A DNA stretch of 64,000 nt. Source: Plantago major. Lineage: Eukaryota > Streptophyta > Magnoliopsida > Lamiales > Plantaginaceae. Where the stretch lies: NCBI GenBank assembly GCA_026545765.1, contig CM048840.1, positions 33,941,259-34,005,258 of the forward strand. Reading direction: 5' to 3'. Both the position numbers and the translations under genes were made by a program. Positions within the stretch are counted from its first letter, which is position 1. Each line of letters begins with the position of its first letter. Of this stretch, positions 25,508 through 35,800 are shown piece after piece. Below the pieces are notes generated by a model. That model saw nothing but the letters and a program-made list of their open reading frames with translations. It searched no databases and was not told where the DNA came from.

Positions 25508-26491
25508 TGTTGGAATTTTAGTGAATGATTGAGCTTTCAATTCATTCGATGATAAGTAGCTCGGTATATAAAGAGTCGTTCGCATTCAAAGGCTCAAGTC
25601 TGCGCTCGGGAAGGAGTTACTACATTAAAGAATTATTAAGGGATTATCAAAGTTCGGAGTTCAGTATTTCAGAAATATAGAATAGAAAAGACGCTTGCAA
25701 TGAATTGGTCAATGGGGCTCAACACGTCGGAAACAAGCATTACGTGTAATCGTGTATCTCGTTGTTAAAACGAATTACACTTTATGTATTAAGTCACTAA
25801 AATCGCCAAGTGGTGAAAGGGTGATTAATGCATTAAGTGTGTTTGATCAAGACATGAATGAGTAAGTCATCTTAAACATGAGGATTCGTAATCCTATGTG
25901 CTAAAATTCGGGTTTAAGAGCAAAGTAATCGAAAGGAAAGGAGAAAAATCGAATCCGAGAGGAAAAACTGGGAGCTCACCGCGGTCCGCATGGGACATAA
26001 AGTTTATGTCCAATGCGGCTGGTGCCTGAACAGGCGCGATTTCCTCCGAAAATTTGAATTTTTCCTCGTCTTTTCATGAATAGACACTTCCTTTAAGTTG
26101 AAGAATTGTGTCCCTTTCAACTTGTGTCTATTGAATGAAGAGTTAACACCTTTAGTAGAAGGATATAACTCTTGGGAAAGATCATCAAACAAGTATAAAT
26201 ATGTGGAGAAGTTCTTCACAAGAACATACATCACATTCCCTACTTGTTTCTTTCCTCCTGCTCTTTTGTGCATCCTTACACACTCAAACTAAGGTTCGGC
26301 AGACTTGGCTATCGGAGTGCAACCTAGCCTTTTAAGAGAAGTTTTATCCTAGGAGACTGTTGCAAGCAACCCGTGTGCACCGTAGAGGGGCAATAAAGTC
26401 TTAAGGAGAGATAGTTAAAGTATCGACTCTTCTCGACCCTGTTTTCTTCTTCTTTACTTCCATACCCGAAGATACCTACCATATTCCTATA
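25508..26491 (+). repeat. Right LTR of the Copia element, with 151-bp insertion
   Basis: Begins TGTTGGAATTTTAG and parallels the left LTR. A 151-bp block at 25553-25703 is absent from the left LTR and is bracketed by ATGA on both sides. The TATAAATA box is retained near 26196-26203. Confidence 0.85.
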
Positions 26492-27237
26492 CCCTACCCC
26501 TGACTCAAAACTGGTTTGGAATACTTATTCCGTATTTCCGTGTGTGCAAAAAAAAGGGGTTTGAAAGTGGCACCAACTTTAATTTTTAAATGAACCAAAG
26601 GTTTCCCTCAATATATGCTACCGATTTTACTAAAGCCAAAGTCTTGAAAAATGTAATATTTTCCTAAAAGATAGGAAAATCAAGGTTTTTTGTGATTTTT
26701 TGCGGTTTTGGGTTTTAGCGGTCTGACCGGCTGAGTTTTTTTAAAAAACCGCCGAGACACACATTTTAGTTATGCTTTTAATAGATTATGATGTGGTTTG
26801 AAGTTGTTAGCATTGAAGTTTCAGTTACAGTTTTTACGTATTTTGTTAATGTTTTAAGATATGATGTGATGGTTTTAATGCGTCGGTATTGTATGTTTCA
26901 ATTATAGTTTTAACCTCTCTTGTTAATGTTTTAAGAGATGGTGTGATGGTTTTAAGGAGCCATGATAGTTTTAAGATGGATTGTTATGGTTTTAAGCGAC
27001 AATCTAATATCATTAAACCACCATTAAACAAGTCTAATTAAAAGTTTCAGATTTGCCATTAAAACATCAATAAACAAGCTTAAAATAAGCTACTTGAAAC
27101 ATTCAGTCATTACAATATTAAATACTCATCCAAAGGTTTTAAAACATCTATTCTCATAGGAAAAAATTACAATAAATGTTCATTCGGTGTTTTTTTATGC
27201 AAATACAAACTGAGTTGTTAAAATAGGTCTTTTTTTA

Positions 27238-27345
27238 TTAAATTCGTTGGTGAACTTCGGCTTCTGCCTTTTGTTGCTTGTGTTTCAATTTTGCAGTAAC
27301 ACCCTTGACAGACCTATCATCAAACTCGATGTCATCATTAGCACA
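27238..27345 (-). pseudogene. C-terminal coding remnant inside the hairpin-ended element
   Basis: Minus-strand frame of about 30 codons, GAT-GAC-ATC..., ending at TAA 27238-27240. It is rich in charged residues, including a KLKHKQQKAEAEV segment. The composition is protein-like and it stands alone in non-coding repeats, so I read it as the 3' end of a deleted transposase or captured gene. Family unknown. Confidence 0.35.
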
Positions 27346-27369
27346 TGTTTAAAACATTCATTAACTAGG

Positions 27370-28110
27370 TTAAAATCATAACAACTCTTATCAAAACTAT
27401 CACATTGGTGCTTAAAAACAAACAAGAAATGTGCAACACATGCTAAAAACGGTAACATTGATGTTTAAAACCATAGCAGTTCATCTTAAAACTATAACAA
27501 AGCAGAAACATGCAACACAAGCTAAAAACAGTAACATTTATACAAAAAAACCATAATCGTGCCTCTTAAAATTATAACAAAACATTTGCAAAAAATAAAA
27601 TCATAAATATTTCTCAGAAGCTAAAACACTAATGTTGATGCTTAAAACTACAACAATAGGTTTTATAACTATAACATATGCGCTAAAAACAATAACATGC
27701 AGCTACTCAACATAAGATAAATATAGTAACATTAATACTTAAAACCATAACCGTATCTCTTAAAACTATAACAAAACCTATGAAAACTGTAACAAAGCAC
27801 GAACATGCAACACAAGCTAAAAACAATAACATTTATGCTTAAAACCATAACAGTGCATCTTAAAACTATAACAATGCCTCTTAAAACTATAACAATGCAT
27901 CTTAAAACTATAACAAAGCATTTATAAAAAAATCAAATCATAAATATTTCACCAGAGGCTAAAAACACCAACGTTGCTGTTTAAAACTACAATAATAAGT
28001 CTTGAAACTATAACATTTGCGCTAAAACAGTAACAGGCGAAAACATTCAACACAAGCTAAAACCATAACAATGATGCTTAAAACTATAACACCAGCTCTT
28101 AAAACCATAA
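27370..28110. repeat. Degenerate CTTAAAACTATAACA iteron array
   Basis: Roughly 20-bp units built on CTTAAAAC(T/C)ATAAC recur about thirty times with variable spacing. A higher-order block (CAACACAAGCTAAAAACA) occurs near 27510, 27807 and, shortened, 28040. The reverse complement GTTTTAAG occurs at 26840-27000. Such arrays in transposon subterminal regions usually bind transposase; here that is inference. Confidence 0.8.
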
Positions 28111-28281
28111 TAAAGCACCAGATTGCGAAATTTGATTTTCACTGTACGGATTTTAGATCTGAAACCAGATCTGGAAATGTCAAATCGTAAAATCAGCGAA
28201 AATGAAAAATAAAAGGTCAAATTTCACTTCCGATTGAGATTTTAACGAAAAAAGCGAGATGAATTTGTTGATTTGAACATT

Positions 28282-28491
28282 TTAGCAACTGGATTTGAAA
28301 ATCCGGTGGAAATCCAGTAGAAATCCGGCGAAATCGTGTGTGAGAGATAGAGATAGAGATAGAGATTGACCGGTACGATTTGATCGCCGTCGTGTTGGAG
28401 CACCATAATTTCCGGTAGAGGATGTGGTTCCGGTGGTGGTTCCGACGGAGGATATGGAGTGAGTGAAGAGCGATATGGATGTTTCTCTCAC
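28282..28491 (-). pseudogene. 5' gene remnant inside the hairpin-ended element
   Basis: A 69-codon minus-strand frame (MRETSISLFTHSISSVG...) follows a promoter-like TTATATAAATACC at about 28561-28573 and a pyrimidine-rich leader. It contains a Thr/Ser/Gly-rich tract and a short (CTATCT) microsatellite coding SLSLSL, then stops. It probably marks the 5' end of the element's former gene. No domain is recognised. Confidence 0.25.
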
Positions 28492-28651
28492 TAGGTTTTT
28501 GTATAAAGAGAAAGAGGTTGAGTTGTGAGGCTTTTTGTGAGAGAGTGTTGTTATTTGAGGTATTTATATAAAAACTACTGACCGGTTTGTAGTATTTCTG
28601 ACCGGTTCTTTATTGTAAAAACCGAATTTTCCTATAGATTAGGAAAATTTT

Positions 28652-29163
28652 CCCTTTTACTATACTTACTCTTTACTAGCTTATCGACCCAGTGACATCG
28701 TCCAATCTTTGTTGTCAATCGTGAGGGTGTTTTATTTGCTTTTCTCATAATTGATTTTTCTTTTTTTGTTCGGGGTTGTTTTGTTCAGAAAGTCTCTAGA
28801 GACGATTTCTAGATGACTTACCTAGAGATGGACCTATGCTATCAACAAAATTATTTATTAATCAAAACATCTATGATGTTAACAAAATGTGTTTTTTTTT
28901 GTAATATGAAAAAACACAAATGTTGATTTTCTTGTGATATAGGTCAAATCTATAAACTTTATCTAAAGCATACCATGAGGATGTGCTCTGTTATGTTTTG
29001 CACCGTTAGTGATGGATTTTGACAATGGTAATTTTATGGTAATGCTGAATTCGGGAGCTGTCATTTATCAGTGTAATGTCCTAATAAGCTAGTAAATCCG
29101 CAAAGTTAAGCTCCTTGTGCAGATACGAAAGTGGCTATCGAACCAAACAGAGCGTTAGAGAAG
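28652..29163. other. Intergenic with inverted dispersed repeat copy
   Basis: About 28780-28930 is related, in reverse complement, to about 13590-13770: both contain a CATATTACAAAA block, then ATAGGTCC and TAAGTCATCTAG. No gene is seen. Confidence 0.5.
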
Positions 29164-29399
29164 TAACTGCGGCTCAAAGAAACCGTTGCCAGAAATGGGA
29201 TTTTCTATTTATCCATCCACATTTCAAAGTAAACCAGATATGTATATAGATTATAGTTCTGATTAGATGTGTAGCATGCATATGCGTGTACTGATGATTT
29301 TTCACTTCTTGCATTGGATGATTGAGCAAGGATATATAGTTACATTTCATCTGCCGATCGAAATAATGAAAATTTATTGAAATATGAAAATTTCGAAAA

Positions 29400-31285
29400 C
29401 TAGGCAACTGATCGTACTTCCTCAACACCCTCAGAAGATTTCTCTTGATCTCCTGTTATCTCAGTTGGAACAACTGTGGAATTGCCACCAAATTTCATCT
29501 CCAGGACAACTTCTCCATTTGTTAGGGAGCCTGAGTTAGCCACGTCCATATCCTTCGATTTTCCCCATAGCACGACGTATAATCCCACGATGATCAACAC
29601 TGATCCGATCATGCTAAACATGTACAAACAATGGACTCAAATCAGTATATAATCGTACACTTTTTTTCTGCATTTTGGGGAAAATGGTAAAAAAATAAAA
29701 AAGGATGCAGATACAGTAGGCTACTTACCTTCCCAGATTCAACTTCTCACCAAGAATAAGTGAACCTAATAGCGCGACAAATATGAGAGACAACGGGGTA
29801 AATGAAGATACATATAGAGGGCCTCTCACCCTAGTTCCCCATGCTGTTGTAACCGTCACAAATCCTGATCCGATTATTCCCTGTAGCCAAAGCCATTACA
29901 AAAGACTGAAAATGTCTGGTTTTGGAAGAAAAAAAAATTCTGAAGTGTTAAATGGCATGCAATAGCTCTATTGACTTGATTTCCTGGAAACTGATATTGT
30001 ACCATATAAGAAGCAGATAGAAGTCTGATGTCGAAGCCAAGTTTCCATTCGTTCAAATGAGGCTCTCTACACAAGGCGTAGAATCCTGATATGATTGCTC
30101 CAGCGAAACATATGATTGCACTGCTTGAAAAGTGAGGGTACACCTGACTCATTTTCGTCTGTATATAATCAAGAGAGCAAGTGTAATGACTTAATTTCAA
30201 CCCTGATATAATTAGGCAAAACATATTCTCTTTGAAAATCTAAAACTACCTGTACAATCAACCAGGCTGCATAACAAATGCAACTCAACAGGGCCAATAA
30301 GCAGCCAAGTAAATGATTGTGTTCCACATGTGGAATGTGAGAATTTTTCTGGTATTTGTTAAGGAGATTGATATTTGTTGACCACAGTGTGATGGTCATG
30401 CCATAGTAAAGTGTTAGAATCATTGCTCCAAAAAGGCCTAATGCTGTTCCTATGACCTTTGCTTTTCCTGATGCTTTTCCTATTTCTATGCTCTCCAATC
30501 TGTGTACCAAATATTTTTTGTTTAGTAGCTAAGGTTCACTTGTAGCACTTATCAGTGATAGTAAAATATTTTCGGTGTTTGGAATAAACAAGTACCTGCA
30601 AATAATGGCCATCAAAAGCGTCAAGGCTGGGATGATATTAGTCATGGCTGTGGCTAATGTTGCAGAAGTTAACATCAAGCATTCGGCATAAAGATTGCTT
30701 CCTAATGCTCCCCTGCAATCGAAAATGTCCCATCTTTACAAGAAATCTACTTGTTTTGTTTGCTCTAGATGTCTCAAGCATATATGTATAACCAAGCATG
30801 ATGAGATAGGTAATCACCAGCATCAGTATATGCAAACCAACATTTAACTGATCAAGTACGTAAAACAGAACGATATGATTCCTAGAGAATTTAATTTACC
30901 CCAGTATTCCACAAGTAAGACCTTGGAAAGCTATCTTCCAGGTGAATTTAGGCCTGTTCCTGCAGAACCAAATACGTAAACAGAAATGAGATTCATACAT
31001 TCAACTATTATGACAAATGGTATACACAAAATAACTCAAATGATTAAGTTCTAAGTTCAGATTATATCAATAAAAAGAAAATGTGAAATGCACGTACCTT
31101 TCCATAAGCAAAGCTAGAGGAACAATGCAAAACGTTGCAGTGAGCAGCCGGTAAAACACCAAAATCTGAACCTTCATTCCACTAGCAAATGCAAGTTTGT
31201 AAAATATACTAACTCCTCCAGATGCTAACTGAGCTAGTATCAATGCCATTACCGGCTTAACATTAGAGCCTGTAATAGAAACCAT
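29400..31285 (-). CDS. WAT1-related transporter, intact, 7 exons
   Basis: Minus-strand exons are 31098-31285, 30900-30959, 30596-30712, 30250-30499, 30003-30158, 29729-29880 and 29400-29613. The total of 1137 nt gives 378 residues with no internal stop. It is a multi-pass plant drug/metabolite transporter with two EamA repeats; the substrate is unknown. Seen: N-terminal VKPVMALILAQLASGG, LVFYRLLTATFCIVPLA, the exon-3 helix TAMTNIIPALTLLMA, exon 4 ALGLFGAMILTLYYGM, exon 5 NEWKLGFDIRLLS, exon 6 WGTRVRGPLYVSSFTPLSL and ILGEKLNLGS, exon 7 GLYVVLWGKSKD with an acidic C-terminal tail. It is a close tandem paralogue of the frameshifted gene at 17.6-19.3 kb in sequence, orientation, exon layout and upstream region, and more distant from the plus-strand gene at 8.5-11.4 kb. 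Confidence 0.93.
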
Positions 31286-32019
31286 CTCAAACTGATAGGA
31301 TATCCAGAAGAAAATGGAAGTGCAGACAGTAAGATTACGAGAATTTTGACAATTACAATCTTTCTGTCAAAACTCTCATGTTAACAGTTTGCATTCACAG
31401 TTGTTATATAATGTCAAGATAAGTATTCAGGACCAGCATCACTTACAGAAAAGGAAAACCTTGTAGTTAGATAGAGGTTGACAAGAGGAAGCACATTGCA
31501 GTAAATGGAAAAAAAATTAACATTATTGATTAGAGCCATTTGCTTGTCCTAGACTCATACTCACTTACTGCAAATGTGCATGAGATGAGTTTTGTCCTCA
31601 TCTTCACACCTACTAGTTTTATTCATGTTAATGCAAAGAAAAATAGTCCGATACTCTTATGCAATTCATATATTTTGGCATTTTAGAACACGAATGAATG
31701 ACATGAGCTATTTTCTAACAGAAGCAGTTGTCCTTATAACTTAATATAGATCTTTTAAACCACTACACAGAAAATTTCATCCTAGCTATGCCTATCTTTG
31801 TGAAACACATAAAAGTTCTATGCGTCACTGTTTCATGAATGCGATGCAATCATTGTCTGCAAGAGTTGATATTCTTGCGTGCATATCAATATCGCCATAA
31901 CTGACTTGCCTAGTCTTATCACATAAGCTGCATTTCACACTTAAGATAGCAGAGTCGTAAGCTAATGGATTGTGTATTTAATGATCAATGAAGCAAAAGT
32001 GACTAAGAGGAGAACCATT
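31286..32019. other. Upstream region of the intact minus-strand WAT1-related gene
   Basis: Non-coding. Shares GTTATATAATGTCAAGAT and other blocks with the promoter region of the paralogue at 19.3-19.8 kb, so conserved spots here are candidate cis-elements. No separate gene is seen. Confidence 0.55.
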
Positions 32020-32240
32020 TTTACAGCTCAAGAAACTGTTACCAGATATGGGATTGTCCATATACCCATCCACATTTCAAAGTTAACCAGATATGTACAT
32101 AGTTTTGATTAGCCTGTATGAAATAGTCTGTCTTGTCACATACTGATTGGATGATTGAGCATGGATAGTTACATTTTATCGGTTTCTGAATTTAATGAAA
32201 TTTTATGGAAATATGAAAAGTTCTAAAACTAGGCAGTAGT
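32020..32240 (-). pseudogene. Relic of a WAT1-related 3' end
   Basis: This stretch parallels 29165-29405, the 3' flank and stop-codon region of the intact WAT1-related gene. Shared blocks include CATCCACATTTCAAAGT, AACCAGATATGTA, TTGGATGATTGAGCA and the terminal AAAACTAGGCA where CTA is the inverse stop codon. Similarity ends just inside the coding side. It marks the 3' end of a former third tandem copy, or a duplication junction. Confidence 0.7.
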
Positions 32241-32827
32241 GCATAGAGTAAGAACTTGAATGATGATCTGTTAAGATGAGGTAGGTAGTGGAAAATTATT
32301 AACTTCAAGCACAAACAAGGTCAAAAGGGAGGAAAAGAACATCAAATTGTGGCAAAACCTTAGAACACTATGTCAAAGCTAGTTGTCAAGATGAAAGGGC
32401 CTCACCTTATAAACCTTTTGGTGGTAGAACGAGAGGAAATTCTTGCGAAGGGGGAAATTGAACGTTTATTTAACATTTGTGGGCAATCATGCAATTTCAT
32501 ATATATTGGGGGCAAATTTCTTTCCTCTTCCCTCCATCTCCTGGATCAATTTTCAAGAAATAAATGGGGAAGTACACTGGAAATGAACTCATAACTCATA
32601 AGTAGCTTCTATACCCTGTTACTTCAAATCCTGCGTCTCCTTACATTATAGGAGCAAAGATGGCGATCCTAGCTTTACAAAACGGCTTTCTTGCCTGAAA
32701 AGTATACATGAATCCTATAGTCAATTACATCCAGAAGTTATGTGGAAAGGCATTCGTCTATCCAAAGTCATATGCTTCATAACAGCTAGTCAATCGTATT
32801 AAGTACCTTGACATGTATTGATACAAA
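32241..32827. other. Probable 3' flank of the kinesin gene
   Basis: No gene is recognised; short frames lack support. The part nearest 32827 should contain the kinesin 3' UTR on the minus strand. Confidence 0.45.
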
Positions 32828-35800
32828 TCACAACAGAGATATCAGACTACGTTTAAAACTGTAAGTATTTGTTGAGCTTTGTGGCGTAAAATTGAGGCCA
32901 AGCATCTCCTTGTCAGGAGCCTTCCCAGGTTCGATGAAACCAACTAATTTCGCAACAAGAAATGCACTGTCGTTAATGTGGTTTATATCTTGAGCATTGG
33001 TCCATAAACGTTGAGCCAGCTGCAGCCTTCTAAGTTTAGTGTTGAGACCAATGCCCCATTTCAGGAATAAGCTCTCTCTTTCTTGTTCTGATAGCTTTTT
33101 CTTCATCTGCTTGCTCAGTGTTCGTCTCTCATGGCGAAGAGCCTTCTCACTGTTTTTAAAGGATCACACCATTAGAGTTCAAGCTTAGAATGTAAATACA
33201 TATTGCAGCGTTTCATGAGGAAATGACCATATTACCTAGAAGCAAGTGTTACTGGGTTTCCATTCACGGCCGTTTGCTCACCCCTGGAAAATTTATCTTT
33301 CAAGAACTTGATCCTTCTTAGTTCTACCTCCAGGTATATAGCATCTGATGGATCACCTTGAAACAAGAGAAAAAAATAGGTTCGGTGTACTAGCGAAACA
33401 TGGCAAGCATGCCAAAGCTCGACTATTTCTTTCTGGAGCCTTTTAAATTCCACAGGCCAGCTTGAAAGACCTTTGTACTCGTCTTCAATTGGATCCAGTC
33501 CAACATCTCTAACATTTTTCTTCACATGGTTACTTGTTTTTTGTTCTTTTTCCTTTTCCTGCATAAAGAGAGGACAAGGTAAGATCTATGGTAAGCCAAA
33601 ACTATGGAACGTAAAAGAAACACTTCAAAAACTATGGAATGTAAAAGGAAAAAATACCTCTCCACTTTCTAGATCGTGAATACTTTCTTTTTCAGGTGGA
33701 GGCTCGCCATCGATGCTTCCATTACTATCTTCGGACATAGACAATTTCACTTTTGGGTTGTCAACCTCAATATCAAGGGCATTATCAGGAGTAAACTCAG
33801 AATCTTTGCTTGACAAACTTTTCTCATTAGAACCAAACTTTACAGGAGACAAAAAATTTCTCCTGAAACTCACTGTCTCTCTTTCTGATCCAAAAGACGA
33901 GGCATTTTCACTGTAATCCATCATCCTTATATGTGGCGAATCCAAGTCGAAAAAGATACTTGCTTTGCAGCTTTTACTTTTTGAAAATCTCGAGCTTCGG
34001 TCATGAGCCAAAGATAGCTTTTCAAAGGATGGTATATCAAGAAAGTCGATGGAACCAAAATCTGTCTCTTTCGGAAACAGCGGCACGATTGTTTCTCTCT
34101 CATCTTTAGGAGACGATGAAGCAGATTTTTGGTCTTCTATTGCTACCCTCACGGGCCCTGTCTCTTCTTTCATCTCATCAGCGTGTTTCAGCGAAGGAGA
34201 TGATGATTCTGAGTACTGCACTCTTACTTCAGGGTATGTACTGTTCTTTTGAGAAACTAAACTGCTAGATTCTGTAGCACTTTGGTTGCTCGATTCTTGT
34301 ACCTCTATGCAACGAACCTCTCTACATATCTCATCCGAAGTTCCGTTGCTTTGCTTCTCAATCTCCTCCCATCCACGACATGAATCACTGTCACTAAAGT
34401 TAGAACTGGGTAACAAGATTCTTGGGGATGCATAACCAGGCACAAATTTCTCATCGAAATATGGAATTTTGGCGAAATGATCTTCTGAACTGCTCCTACT
34501 GTGTCTATCAGAAAACGTTCTAGTATCAACATCCAAGGAGTGAGGATCTGCCAAAATAGATGTTTCGTGTTGTGGTGTTTCAGCAACAGGTGATGCTTGC
34601 ACTCGCAAGTGAGGGTACTGCCCCAACCCTACCTAGAGAAAATTCAAGAAAGAAGCAAACATAAAATGAGTGTGGAATAAAAGAGAACCATATCAAAGTT
34701 TAGTTTTATGAATGTATTACCCGTATCATTGAATTTGTGTCATCTTCAAGCATTTGTGACATATCTCTGACTTGAGCTTGAGCAATATCTCTTTGCCTGA
34801 TAAGCTCTTTGATCTCTGTCTCAAGCTATATTAGAAAATAAACTTCATTAAGCAATCAATGTTTGATTAGTCAAATGGTAAAACTATAAAGAGTATGTAT
34901 ATTCTGACAAATGGCTAAAAAAAAGTAAAGGTGTTCAGAAGTATCAAGTAACCATAAACCTGAAGGCAACTGAACAGTGCAGTTAAGGTGTCAGCGAGTA
35001 ATAAGGTCAAGTCTTAGTCATGATAATATCTTACCTTTTCGATTTTAAGATCTTTCTCTCTGAGCATTGCAGAAAAATATGGTTCGCCAACAGTTGACCG
35101 AGGACTTTTTAGTTGGCTCTCCAGTCTTTCAAGCTCTCTCTGCAGATGCTTTACCAGTGCTTTGTCGGACATGACAATATTGACTTGGGCGTTGGTGGCA
35201 ACTTCCTTTGCACAACTTGCAAACAGCAGAGTGTTCCTAGATTGCTCAACATGGCTGCGGGCAGGGCTCATAGTGCAGATGATGGCTGTTCTAGCATTTC
35301 CGCTAAGTGATGTTTGCAGAATTCGAGTTAGCTTAGAATCTCTATAGGGAATGTGTCCATTTCTCCCCTTGCTGTAGTCAAACAATGAAAAGTATAAGTT
35401 ACTTAAATTAAAAGTCCGGCAAGTATTACATTGATGATAGAACTTTATGTAAATACCATATGCTATATGATATTGAGCATTTTGACTACTTTGCATAACA
35501 CGCAACTCACAAAGTCAACATTTTACAGCAGTACCGAGTTAAAGAAACAAAGACGTGTGTCACATGCATGCGGGAGTTTGAATCCATATTCCACTCGTAA
35601 GCACGATAGTCAGTACACATGGAGGCACGTGTGAGAAAGACATGTGAATGAACATATGAACTCAAATAACTCAAAGTTCACTTGAAGGTATCAACTTAAT
35701 GGGATTGCATTGCAAACAAATGGGATCAAATCACAACTGTTCTCAGTTATCACATGCTAAAAGAAAGAAAAGTTACTTTTGGTTTAAACAAATAGGTTTG

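Larger units (their letters stand above)
20264..26491 (+). mobile_element. Decayed Ty1/copia retrotransposon with both LTRs
   Basis: Two direct LTRs bound a disrupted gag-pol in the copia order protease, integrase, reverse transcriptase, RNase H. The purine tract ATGTGGGGAT lies just before the right LTR (TGTTGG start). The left LTR begins with a mutated AGTTGG. LTRs differ by scattered substitutions and indels, so the insertion is not recent. No clean target duplication remains; the flanks CCCGT and CCCTA are at best a degraded 5-bp pair. It lies between the two minus-strand WAT1 paralogues. Confidence 0.9.
26655..28651. mobile_element. ~2-kb DNA element with hairpin termini and iteron array
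   Basis: The two ends are near-identical inverted sequences (TTTTCCTAAAAGATAGGAAAA on the left, TTTTCCTAATCTATAGGAAAA in reverse complement on the right). Each end is itself a small hairpin and is followed by GG(T)n. Subterminal CTGACCGG motifs occur at both ends (near 26730, 28580 and 28600). GTTTTAAG words dominate the left part and the inverse CTTAAAAC dominates the right. On the minus strand a promoter-like TTATATAAATACC (about 28561-28573) and an N-terminal-like frame lie at the right, and a C-terminal-like frame lies at the left, so this looks like an internal-deletion derivative of a larger autonomous element. No target duplication was found. The superfamily is not assigned. Confidence 0.65.

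Noticed and set aside
27370-28110. Possible CRISPR-like array of ~20-bp repeats
   Set aside because: Units are degenerate, unevenly spaced, lack distinct spacers, and occur in inverted arrangement inside a plant transposon.
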